Shown one piece after another: positions 1 to 11,039 of a DNA stretch of 64,000 nt. The stretch lies in contig WNNJ02000433.1 in the NCBI GenBank assembly GCA_012934845.2, positions 186,001-250,000 of the forward strand, written 5' to 3'. Below the pieces are notes generated by a model, which was given only the letters and a program-made list of their open reading frames with translations, was not told the origin of the DNA and did no database searches. The first letter of the stretch is position 1, and every line of letters begins with the position of its first letter. Both the position numbers and the translations under genes were made by a program. Source of the stretch: Pomphorhynchus laevis (lineage: Eukaryota; Acanthocephala; Palaeacanthocephala; Echinorhynchida; Pomphorhynchidae).

Positions 1-858
1 ATAAATTGCGAAAACAATTCAAATTAATATTAATTTTAACTTTCAAAAGATGTTATCGTTTAATTTTGATTTTTGCTTGCCCATTTTATAGTCCCATTTT
101 TATTAAATGGGACTATGTGTTTTAAGAACGTTAATGCTTTTGACTTAATCTAACAAAGCATTTTTTTAATTAAAAATTTAATTATGATTTGTCGCTATGC
201 CGAAACTTTAACATCGATGATCATCTGAAAAGTAAGAAGATTATCATTTTTTTAAATGGATGAAAAAACGAAAATTTATAAATTTGCCTTTAATCATTCG
301 GTGATTTTGATTGAATATTTAGTCTTTGTCTGCAAATGTGGACAGGAGAAATGGCGTTATTATTAAGTTGTCAAATTAATGAAACTTAAACATCCTATCA
401 AGATTAGCATTAAAGATGTGATGCTAAACTTAACCACTTGTAGTTTCATGAAACAGCAGTTATTAGCCTCCATCTTATATACTGTGAGCTGTCATTTTTA
501 TAATTATTAAAAATAATTATATTATTTGTCGTTTTCGTTTCTTCCATTTGTAATGTGCAAAATTAGCAATTGAAACTTTCGTTTTTACAAATAAATTGTA
601 AAAACGATGTTATAGATGTTAAACCAAAACTTTGAAAGGCTTTCTGTATCTGTTTCTTTTTAACTTTTCATTTTTTTAGAATCTGATGTAAGTCTACATG
701 ACATTCATTTAATTGAAATATTTTACAAAAATGAAAAAATAATTCATGAATTAATTTTTAATTTTCAAAAATTAGTTTAGTTTTTTTTAAAGAAAATGAT
801 TTTTATTTAAGTGAAGTATGCATTTTATAATTGAATTGTTTTTGAATTTCCTATTAAG
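1..858 (+). other. AT-rich sequence upstream of the first visible SRSF10-like exon
   Basis: No open frame here resembles the missing first beta strand of the RRM, so the 5' exons of the SRSF10-like gene probably lie before the window and this stretch is intron. One item stands out. At 680-687 an 8-base segment sits between a polypyrimidine-AG acceptor (ends 679) and a GTAAGT donor (688). Spliced to the exon at 859 it would keep frame and add Asn-Leu plus the first two bases of a Met codon directly before YDEIKKLF. That would be a micro-exon, but this is inference from phase and splice signals only. Confidence 0.4.
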
Positions 859-3800
859 GTATGACGAAATTAAAAAACTTTTTGAAAAGTATGGTCGTGT
901 GGTGGATGTAACGATTCCGTTGGATTACTATACTCGTGTCCCTAAAGGATTTTGTTTCGTTGAATATCCTTTTCTACTAAATAAATGGCTAATAATAGCC
1001 TGATTATTAATAATTAAACAAACTATTTTTTAATTTTGTCTTACCTCTATTTTAACATTTCATTTATAATCCTATCATATAATTACTAATTTTATTTACA
1101 GTTCATTTCTGTAAATTATAGTTACATAGTATTATATGGTATTATATTATATAATGTATTATATAATATAATATTTTAAATTATATTACTTATTATTTAT
1201 TAATTAGTTATAGCCAAAGTACCACATATCTTTATCAATATTTTCGTATTCAATATAATTTCCAAATTAATCACACTTTGTTTCGATTTGTTCATTCGTA
1301 ATTATTATTAGTTTGCTATCATATTGTTTTGTTTATCCATTTATTCATTGTAATAAATGGATAATTCATAAATTATCCATTTTTTCATTGTAATTATTGT
1401 TCATATACTATCAAATTGTTTTATAATTCCCTTTTGTTATTAAGTTATGGTGTAGTTTAATTAATACTAATATTTTTTTTCAATAAATTAATATAATTTT
1501 TAATAATACAAATAATATTATTAATTTTTATATTATAATATATTTTTTACAATAAATTAATTTGCAGAAAATAGTGTAATTATCGATGTTATTAAATTAC
1601 TTTTTTAATGTCTAAGCAAAAGCTTGAAAAAATAATATGTAACTAAAATAATATGTAACTTGAAAAAATCCTCCTTAACTTTGAGTGTTTAAGTATGAGG
1701 ATCCTAGAGACGCAGAGGATGCCATGTATCATTTAGATAGAGTTCGTATTCACGGTAGAGAGTTGGAAATTGAATTTGCTCGCGGTGAGCGCAAAAGTAA
1801 GTTTTCAGACGTTCTGCTTTCTGTTGAAATCGCTATTCTACTGTTGCAGCACCCGCCGATATGCGTAATCGGGATCGAGATGGTAGATTTGAAAATCATT
1901 ACCGAGAAAGACGGCGCAGTCGGTCACCTTTAGATAGACGAACCCCAAGCTATGACCGCTATCAAGGTCGAAGAACACGCTCGCCGAATCGAAGATCTAT
2001 TTCTCGACGATACAGTCGATCTGGCAGCTTGTCTGAAAAAGAGTATTTGGCATTTAAAGTTTTTTATTTTTATTCTAACTTAAATTATTTTAGACCAAAA
2101 TATATCGTTTATTGACATTTAACTATTGCCCACATTAGTTAAGATCTTCAATCTGATATTAGCTGTAGCATGTACGCTGAAAAATTATTTTGATAGCGAG
2201 AAATATGTTTCGTCCTGTCAGATTTTTAATCTATTATTTCAATTGATTCTTACTATTTCGATATACCACTCACTAAAATTGAAGCGTAAGATTTATATGA
2301 TTGGAAACAGGTTTATTCAGTCGCGTCCTTGTATAAGATAATAATAAGAAACGATTAATATAATTTAATATTACGAACTGTCAAAGATTTGTAAGTCGTA
2401 CATTAGCACTATGCATTGAATTCTGGACTGTCATTTATTGTATCGCTAAATATATTAACGGTAATGTCGTTGTTGATCAAAATTAAATTATTTGTTCAAT
2501 AGATCAACTACTACAAGTGACTGATGATTTCCACATTCCACTGTTAGTCGTAAATCAACGATAGAATATTGTAGCTTTAGATTATTTTCTATTTCATTTC
2601 ACTGAGATTAATCTGTTATTTTTTGTCAAATACAGCAGTTGGTAAAAATAGCGTATCGATCAACCCTATCTGTGATGGTTTCCTCTGACGTTTTTGAAGC
2701 AAAGCAACAAAACATCGGAGTTAATTATTGAGAATGTGATACGGTGAACGTTCTATTTCCCATTTTGCTAAACTTTTTCTATCAAACTTTTTTATGAACA
2801 TCGAGCTATAATTACCATCTTTATTACTTTTATTTTTGAATTTCCTAACCGTCTCACTGCTGGTTATGTACTAACGATGATATCATTTAATTATAATTTC
2901 CATGCATATGTTTTGTAAAAACCTCCATTCATAATCTCAATTTTATAATTCATTTGCTACATCTAATTTTTATTGATTAACAATGATGAACATTAATACT
3001 CGCTACTCTTGAAGAACCTGATGACAAATTTGTTCTGAGTTAATGTTTCACATATAAATAAACTTGTTTAATTTCCACGACTTCTACTCGTCATGAAAAA
3101 ATCATGATTTTATGCTGCTTAAATCTTTTTTTATGTTTTCGTCAATACTAATCACTTTGTCAATTGTATCTAATTGTTACACGATTTGGACATGAAAATT
3201 TTATTAAGTTTCGGTTTCCATCATATTTTTCACTATTTAAATCAATTTATTAGTTAATTTTTAATTTCTTTTTTATTTAAATTAATTATAACTTAACATT
3301 TATATTTCTATGTAAAATGCTATAAATTACACGATTTGGACAAATGAAAATTTTATTAAGTTTCGGTTTCCATCATATTTTTCACTATTTAAATCAATTT
3401 ATTAATTAATTTTTAATTTCTAATTAATCTTTATAACTTAACATTTATATTTCTATGTAAAATGCTATAAATTAATCCTTCATGTAGAGGGTTTTTATTT
3501 TAAATACTAGCCGAATGAATCACAATTAGAAATTAATAACAAGTTCAAGTGATTTTTATTTTAACGATTTAATATAATTGGCAATTATATGACTTTGCAA
3601 AATTAAATTGTGTCTGCATAATTAGGTACACGTAATCCTTCTACGTAAATCTTCTTTTCTGAATTGGATTTTGAAAGTAACTAGTAAAATGGGAAATAGA
3701 ACGTTTCAACGTTTCACAGTCTTTATTAATTCTCAATCATTAACTCTCTGATGTTTTGCTGCTTCAAAAGCATCAGAGGCAACCACCATAGAGAGAGAGC

Positions 3801-5643
3801 GTTGATCAAAACTCTAATGTGTTGGCTCTTGGTTTTTATTAATAGTTTTGAAGATCAATTACTTGGGTCATTACCAAGTTTCTGAAATTTACATTTTTAA
3901 AATGATTTAATCATTAAATAATTTTAATGTCTTTCTATTGACAGAAATTTTTAGCAGATGAAAATAACTATTTATTATATAGACTCATCTCATTCGAATT
4001 GTTTTTAGCTAGTTGTTACAATTATTTAAATGCATCTCGTAGCGTTTATTATTAATTATATCTTGTTTTAGCTCAAGACGCAGTGGTAGTATTCCTCCAT
4101 CTCGATGTTCATCGAAAACCGATTCATTTCGCAAGTATGTCTGTTTCTTGACTGTAATTATTATTTTACGATTGATCAAATTTATCAATGAATTAATAAC
4201 GAATAGATTATTCGTTTATTTACCATTAATTAATTTACTATCATCCGCAAATATAGTATTCCAAATATCTGGTTCGCAATTATTAATTTATTAAATATCT
4301 GTTCTCAATTATTAATCAGATTTTAAAATTCTTAAAATATCAAGAAACTGTTTAATGCAACTGACTTTGCATCTCCTCATTACTGCCATCAATAATGTGC
4401 TCGAGTTGAAATAATGCACAAATTAATAATCAATAATGAGCAAATTATAGACGCTGGTACACCAGAGATCGTATATGCAATATACATAGCTCAATATACG
4501 TTCGTTTAATGTATTCCGTTTAATATATTCTAATAGCTGCTTGTTGTAGAAGTAACAATGTGGTTATATAAGCGTGCGCTGGCATTTGCCACGTTAAATA
4601 AATATTTTTTTTAATAATATAAAATTAAAAATATTTTGGTTTGGTAAAATAATTAAACGTTAAATATTTTTTTATAATCAAAGGATTTCGTTTATATAAA
4701 TTTCAAGGTAAAGTCAGTTCAAATGCTTTCGTTTATAAAGAACGTAAAATAAAGAACGTAAAATAAATGCTTCCGAAAATGAAGAACGTAAAAAAGAGAA
4801 CGAGCAAAAGAAAAAAAGATGCATAACTTTTCAAACTTGTAAAGCATCTAAAAACATCAATCCTTTTGCTGGCAAATAATAACAACATAAGGCTTTTGCA
4901 TAAACACATAAACAGTTTTAGATTCAAAGGCTTTCGTTTATATTAATTTTAAGGTTCACCTTAATTTGAAAATTAATATAAACTGACTTAACCTTAAAAT
5001 TAATCTAATATGCATGTAACATAAAATATAGCTTTATAAATTATCTTAATAAAATAAAGCTAAAATATATAATAAAATATTTTAGCTTTACATATCTTCC
5101 AAGAGGCTGTAAAAATATTAAATTTCAAAATAATAAATTTTAACTCGTCAAGAATATTTAAATTCAATACAAACAATTACGATGATATAAATCATAATTT
5201 GATTTTGTAAGAAATCAAATTGTTGTTTCTAAAACTAAGCATATTTATAATATTAACGCGTTTAATGTCTGACAACAAAATCATGACAAAAGAAATCTTA
5301 AAGCTTACCCGTCATGCACCGAAGAAATAAATCTTCCTATATCGCTTATCACCTTTTTTATTTTGATCACATTTTATATTAGATTATTAAGACTAAATAT
5401 TGATTAAATCTAGCTTCAAATTCGAGGTTCTAATCCCTCTCTGCATTTTAGGCATATTTTGTTTACTTTGTATTCAATATCTATTACATTAAAATGATTT
5501 GAATTTCGATTTAATTATTTAGGGAAGCATCACTTTCGCGATCTCCTAGCTTAGGTAGAAATGGGAGACGAAACGACCCTTATATGCGGCGGTCATTTGA
5601 AAACAATAGACGACGAGAAGAAAGTTTTTCACCGCGTTTATAA
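859..5643 (+). CDS. SRSF10: SRSF10/12-like serine-arginine splicing factor, 3' five exons
   Basis: Nuclear RNA-binding SR protein expected to act in pre-mRNA splicing. Exons read by phase are 859-963, 1693-1796, 1850-2042, 4072-4134 and 5523-5643 (stop TAA 5641). Exons 1-2 give most of an RRM: the RNP1-type strand is KGFCFVEYEDPRDAED, and the domain ends IEFARGERKTPADM, as in SRSF10 where GDRKTPNQM follows the RRM. The later exons encode an RS tail (RRRSRSPLDRR, RRTRSPNRRS, SRSPSLGRNGRR) shorter than the human one. Introns are about 0.73 kb, 53 bp, 2.0 kb and 1.4 kb; the first has U12-type signals. All junction phases agree: A+CA gives Thr, GA+C gives Asp, AA+G gives Lys. The RRM start is outside the window. 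SRSF12 or another SRSF10-group paralogue is an alternative. Confidence 0.85.
964..1692 (+). other. Probable U12-type (minor spliceosome) intron, AT-AA or AT-AG end
   Basis: No GT donor fits the RRM reading frame at the end of the first visible exon. Instead the exon runs into ATATCCTTTT at 964, which matches the U12 5' splice-site consensus. Near the 3' end TCCTTAACT (1672-1680) matches the U12 branch-site consensus, 12-16 bases before the next exon. Joining ...GTT GA (to 963) to G TAT GAG (from 1693) keeps VEYEDPRDAED in frame, giving AT-AA termini. Cutting one base later on both sides gives the same protein. Mammalian SRSF10 is known to carry a minor-class intron in its RRM-coding part, so the position fits. 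RNA evidence is needed to fix the exact ends. Confidence 0.75.
2650..3805. repeat. Inverted-repeat element in SRSF10-like intron
   Basis: About 120 bases around 2650-2770 reappear as a reverse complement at about 3690-3805. Shared blocks include CTCTGA, TTTTGAAGCA, CAAAACATC and the long run TTCTATTTCCCATTTT. The arms are roughly 80 percent alike and are separated by about 0.9 kb. This looks like an old foldback or non-autonomous DNA element with long terminal inverted repeats; no transposase frame lies between the arms. In the pre-mRNA the arms could pair. Target-site duplications were not resolved by eye. Confidence 0.6.
3181..3478. repeat. Tandem duplication, 150-bp unit, two copies
   Basis: The segment beginning ACGATTTGGACA at 3181 starts again at 3331, and the two units run nearly identical through GTTTCGGTTTCCATC to AAAATGCTATAAATTA. 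Only a few substitutions and one short deletion separate them, so the duplication is recent. It lies inside the inverted-repeat element of the SRSF10-like intron. Confidence 0.85.
4560..4612 (+). mobile_element. Family A LINE 3' tail fragment in intron
   Basis: The sequence TAAGCGTGCGCTGGCATTTGCCACG followed by TTAAATAAAT and a T-run is the 3' end shared by the family A LINE copies of this window. No family A coding sequence precedes it, so it is either an extreme 5' truncation or a short element borrowing the LINE tail. The inner stem seen in other copies has lost three bases of its right arm. Confidence 0.55.
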
Positions 5644-7810
5644 AAATACGTTTCATATCTGCTTTGATTAACGAATATATTATTTGTAAAGCGTGTTTAC
5701 TTTACTGTGCAATGTGACGGGAGTAAAAGATTTCAACGATATTCCTATCAATGATATATTACTAGATTGTTCGAGATTAACACAATAAACGATTGTTTTA
5801 TGTAAATTTTCAAACCATATATTGTAGTTTCCATGTCGTGATCTTGTTCCTATAATTTTCGTCATATTATTATTAATATTACCGTATTTAAAAGTATTAA
5901 GAAAGCTTTTGTTTCTTGATATCGTGTAAATTATATACTTTACTTTTTTCGAGTAGATGCTTCACTTCGTGTCATTTTATGAAAATCGTTTTTCACATCT
6001 TTATTTTAATAAGTTTTGAGTAATTAATGTCACTTTAAACATTGTCACTTTGTGTAAGTGTCAGCGTCGCCTTTATCTACAAAATTTATATTCAAAATTT
6101 ATTTTGAACAAATTTTGTAATATATGCAATTTGGTTATTCATTGCCATTTATTTCGTTCAGTTTAACCATTCTGTTCTGTCTATCGCTGTTGTTTTTTGT
6201 TCTTTTTAAGTTTAACAAAACAAATTTTAAGATGAGATGCTATATTAAATTTATTACACATGCTTTTAAATATGCAAAAATTCAACAATTTAATATCATA
6301 TAGTTATTACAGGACCAAATAAAGGATAATTTTTGCTTCTTTGTTCCTGTAATAACTATATATTAGAAATAAAAGAAGATTATGGATTTAGTATTTATTA
6401 TCAATTTAATATCAGTTTCATCAATATAGTGTTTAAGAGTTTACTCCTGTGTAGATTCTCAGAATTTGACAACTGCATTCTTATCCATATTAACCACCAA
6501 CTATATTAAAATACCAAATTCTTTCATATGTAAATAAAAGGAATAGAAGAAACTGCATTCTTATCAATATAAACCACCAACTTAACATAAAATATTTACA
6601 TCTGACCAAATTTTCAGTGAGAGATGTTTTACTCTTGTTTGATGATATCCAGATAAATTTTAGTAACGAATTTTGTTATGAATTAAAATAAATGTTTAAT
6701 ATTTTGTTATTTTTATATTTTATCATTCAATAGTTCTTTCATATTTATTTTAATAAAATATAATCATATATATAAATTCATTTTATATTATATTATGTTA
6801 TATTATATTCATAATATAATTATATATTTTGTTTTCGAACACTAAAATATGATGTTCAATCAGTTCTTTTTAAAAATATTTAACCTTTTATCCTGTAATT
6901 TATATTATTTATAGCATATATATTTAAGGAATTCAAATATATGAATTAATGTATAATTAATTATAATAAAAACTAATGATTAATTTTTAATCGAAGTAAG
7001 TGTATAAATTTTGATTTCACGATTAAATAAACTACTATCATCATTACATTTTTGATGAAGAGTTCACCCAAAACTTTAACGACAAAAAATAATAACAGTT
7101 AAGCTTGTTTGCGCGAGCACAAGTTAGTCCTGAACTTCGTAAACGTCACTCAATGAAATAAGTTGATAATGCCAACTTTTAACTCACAATGTATTCCAAT
7201 TATAAACTTCACAGTTTCACTCTTTTACTCATTATTGACACACGTTTAAGCAATCGTTTAATAGATTAGCAAAAATAATCCGTTTATACCATCGATAGTG
7301 TTTTTGGAGCAAAAGAGAAGAAATTGTTTGGTATGAATGATATCAAATTGAATGATTAAATCCGAGTGAATTTAAGTGACGAATTTTGCTATGGATTAAA
7401 ATATCATTTTGTTGAAGTGTTCAAAACACTTCAACAAATCCGGCGGAAGTGTTACTTCCACTGGCTACAGTGGATTGTTACTCAGCTCAATGTACACAAC
7501 ACGTCAAGGCATCTTGAATAAACTAACAATTTTATCTCAACAACTCATCTTTTTATCAGGAAAAATGATGAATTTTGATTTTTCAGAATATATATATGCA
7601 ATCAAATAAACGGTTACCTTTACTTTAATCGTTGAGCTGCAAATTTAAAGTTCAACGATGTACAACCTAAGAGGAACTTGGATCTTTGTTTAAAAATTTG
7701 TGTAAAATTAAATAATCTTTTTGCTGATATTTCAATCAATTAAAGAAAATAATTATGAGGAACAGATATTCTATCTATAATAAAACTTTATTGTGTAATA
7801 AATTCACGTT
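5644..7810. other. AT-rich spacer after SRSF10-like gene, with foldbacks
   Basis: No gene is seen. The stretch holds the small foldback at 6298-6361, a hairpin with perfect 14-base arms at 7408-7421 and 7425-7438, and a direct repeat beginning AACTGCATTCTTATC at about 6471 and 6551. The phrase AGAAGATTATGGATTTAG at 6371 recurs near 43191, which suggests a shared dispersed repeat. The 3' UTR of the SRSF10-like gene must start here, but no canonical AATAAA lies close to the stop codon. Confidence 0.4.
6298..6361. repeat. 64-bp foldback with perfect 17-bp arms
   Basis: The arm at 6298-6314 (ATATAGTTATTACAGGA) is the exact reverse complement of 6345-6361, around a 30-base loop. It could be a tiny MITE remnant or a solo hairpin. 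No flanking duplication is obvious. Confidence 0.7.
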
Positions 7811-8640
7811 AATATATTATCATGTTTAAGTATGCTGGTGTTTTATGTATTTAAAACACCAGCTTTATAGATTATGTATTTGTTCATATGTTTCAATATA
7901 TTGATGGTATATGTGTATTTAACACATTTATCCAGGTAGCCTCTTTCTTAATAAACCCATTTTTTAGATTTATAAAAACTAAATCTAAACAAAATAAATA
8001 TATGAAATATATGTTTCGATACATTGATGATATATGTGTATTTAATTCTAATAATTTTTTGCAGATGCCTGTATACATCATTTAATTTCAGCACAAGGAA
8101 AAATTGTGGATAATAGCGGATATTAAGAATATATTTAGAATTGAGAATTAAGATGTTAATTAATTAATTGATTGATTAATTGATTATATGAATTTGTTCG
8201 TAACTGTGTAAAAACTAAATCTTAACAATATAAATATATGAAATGTTTCGATACATTGATGATATATGTGTATTTAATTCTAATAATTTTTATTCAATTA
8301 GTGAACAAATTTATCCAGAAAGCCTTATTCTTAACAAAACCAATATTAATGATAAAGAAGGTGTATATCTAGATATGAACATTAAATTAACATTAACTAA
8401 AACTACTATTAATTTATATCGTAAAGATGACATATTTAAATTTACAAGAAACATATTTTTGCATGAGCATTCATGCATACCATATAATATAAAATATAAT
8501 ACATTAAATAATGAAATTTTAAGAATTGCAACAATATGTAATGATATTGGCTTTCTTCAAAAATCATTTAAATAATTTAATAGATACATATTTTAAACTA
8601 GGTTACTATAAAAATAACATCAAGCAGAAAATAGTAAAAT
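7811..8640 (+). mobile_element. Penelope-like element RT fragments, clustered
   Basis: The frame from 8243 reads MFRYIDDICVFN and then IYPESLILNKTN, VYLDMNI and LYRKDDIFKF, ending near LKS..FK. This is the palm motif C (YIDD) and following region of Penelope-like reverse transcriptases, which carry RYIDDIFVFN, IYP.L.L..TN, YLDL.I and Y.K.DDF.F in that order. Two shorter pieces of the same part lie just upstream (about 7880-7975 and 7980-8060). The finger motifs and the GIY-YIG endonuclease are not recognisable here. The cluster is an old, incomplete remnant. Confidence 0.75.
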
Positions 8641-8676
8641 ATATAAATCAACACAATAATAAATAAATAAGTGGCA

Positions 8677-9112
8677 AATTTTTATGGATGGATAATAAAT
8701 AATATACTTTGCATTAGAATAAGATACTAGATAGTTATTTCAGAGGAAATACATCATTAGCATGTATTTGTCCCCGCTGCTATGTTGGGTAGAGGAGTTA
8801 GGGACCGAAACCTGATAGCATAGCAGTTCCTTCTGATGACCTCTAATTCTTGCTCTGATACAACGTCTGTTATTTATTAGTCAATTCATAAAAATGACGT
8901 TTATTTTAAATTTTTTTAAACTTGATTTAAATTATAGAAAATCTAAAAACAATTATTAATTTTATTATTTAATTATTAAATTTTGATTTAGCATTATTAT
9001 GTTTTGTTTATTTTATAATTTTTATGGATGGATAATAAATAATATACTTTGTATTATAATAAGATACTAGATAGGTTTATCAGAGGAAATACATCATTAG
9101 CATGTATTTGAA
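8677..9112 (+). repeat. Penelope-associated tail, direct repeats, with hammerhead-like core
   Basis: About 97 bases starting at 8677 (AATTTTTATGGATGGATAAT) recur at 9017 with over 90 percent match. The first copy continues into a block also found near 52960-53200. That block holds GAAA (8807-8810), 22 bases, CTGATGA (8833-8839), 25 bases, then GTC (8865-8867). It directly follows a Penelope RT fragment and is probably its 3' tail or pseudo-LTR. Arms CTGCTATG (from 8777) and CATAGCAG can pair, as can GAGTTAGGG with the bases after CTGATGA. Confidence 0.5.
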
Positions 9113-9359
9113 ATAAATTTTAAATAAATTTAAAATCATTAGCGGAAAATCTTAATAGATTGATATTAAATATTATACGTTGTATAGGAATAAGATGATA
9201 ATCAAATTTCATCAGATGAAAAACGTCATTAGCAAGTGTTCTGCCACTGCTAAAATATTGGTTCGAAATGGTAATTATAACGAATGTAAAATTTTTTTTA
9301 CTATCCATAATTTTGATTATTAAATGATCACTTTTTTTAATTGTAAGCATTTAAAATAG

Positions 9360-11039
9360 TTCAATTAAATTTCTCACATTGATCGTTGTCGCAAGAATTA
9401 TAAGAATTGTGTAAGAATAGTTCATTTTTTCGGCTGAGAAAGCTGCGACCGTCTCGGGTCAAGAAAACTTCTACTCTATCAGAATGTATACGTGAAGGAT
9501 CACCCAATAGCTAAGAGCCTGCGCAGACACCCAATAGCATTCGTTGAATAGTCTTTACATGGCCTGTTCAGGGAAACGACTTTACAGATGTGATAATATA
9601 TTGGTTAATTGAAGACACAGGAAAGATCACTTTTTTAATGTTAAATGTAATTGTAAGCATTTAAACCGTTATAATACGTAATAAATAATATAATTTAAAT
9701 ATGTAAAATATGTCTTGTTTATTATGAGTATCGAACTATGAAGAATTATTCAATATTATATTGAACTATCGGATTATGTAGTCTATTAGCTCGCTGTTGG
9801 TGGTCGCCTTACATTCAAAATCACAGTTCTATCAAAATCACAGCCATTAGGCCATTGGCTGAATTACTAACGACCCCATCAATATCCATTTTGATTTACC
9901 AGTCATTGGGCTCATCAATCGCCGATGCATCTTACATACTACACGTTAATACTTCTGACCTTAACTCATACCACAGCGTCATACTTAATCATGCCCATAC
10001 ATTCTTTGCCACCATACGTCGACTTTTATTATTCCGATAGCATATTCTTTACTGAAATGCTACACTTTTATAAGCGTCAATTAACTTTAAAAGCTTTTTC
10101 CGTATTCTTGTATCCGACGTGCTTACGGAATTTCGCTAAAGTTTTCACAAAATATAATGAGATATACGATATTTCTTGACAGCTAACGATTCCCATATTA
10201 AACGCTTCCCATATTAAGCGTTTAATATATAACGCTTAATATATAACGCTTAATGTTTAAATATAAACGTTTCGTCTAAACAACTCTACACTAATTCTTT
10301 AAAATAAGCTTTTATGCGTTTAATTTCACTAAATCTATAATTTTCATCTTACATTTTTGTCATGTACTACCTCATATACCTGATAATGACTTCATCATCA
10401 AGTCATTTAAATGTTCAAATAAGCATTTTCCAAAAAAAGCTGTTATCATGTGCAAATCGATTGTTTTTCAAAAATTAGGCTTAGTACATCGTATTTATGA
10501 CTAATTATTAATGACGCATGCTTATATTTTTACGGCAACATTTTTAAGATGCAAAGAATTAAATGTAATTTTTAAATCACTATTTTTCTAACATGCTCAA
10601 ACGCATTTTCCAAAAAAAAAACTTATGTGCAAATTTCTATATTGTCTTTCATAAATGGTTCGTATTCCAAATAACGAATAGTTATTTTCGGGAGGATTTT
10701 GCGATAATTCAGATCAGTGTAATCTTATTCTAACAGTACATTATTTAATATTCAACCATAAAATTTGTCACTTAATATTTTACATTTATTTTTGAATTAT
10801 TTTCTATAATTAATTATTTTCTATATAATATTTTCTATTATTTTCTATATAATTATGATTTATTATGATTTTATTATTATGATATATTATGATTTTTGAC
10901 CTTAAAAAAGTTTGATAACTAATAAACATACAAATACAATAAAAAATAACATACAAGTTTTCCAACCATTTCGAAAACAATTGGGATATACACAATCTTA
11001 TATATATACAAACTAATATACATACATAATACAATCGTT
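9360..11039. other. Spacer without recognised gene
   Basis: AT-rich sequence with no frame that resembles a known protein. A block near 10060 (TATAAGCGTCAATTAACTTT) resembles one near 24695, so part of it is a dispersed repeat of unknown type. A phrase CATTTTCCAAAAAAA followed by TATGTGCAAAT occurs twice, near 10430 and 10610. Confidence 0.35.

Noticed and set aside
2126-2341. Small plus-strand open frame after exon 1850-2042
   Set aside because: It lies in intron sequence, has no family resemblance and begins at a chance start in AT-rich DNA.
5410-5445. tRNA B-box-like word GGTTCTAATCC in the last SRSF10-like intron
   Set aside because: No A box, acceptor stem or anticodon arm could be placed around it.
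9855-10179. Two overlapping small frames in a less AT-rich stretch
   Set aside because: No recognisable motif, no splice structure and no repeat family; kept as unannotated spacer.
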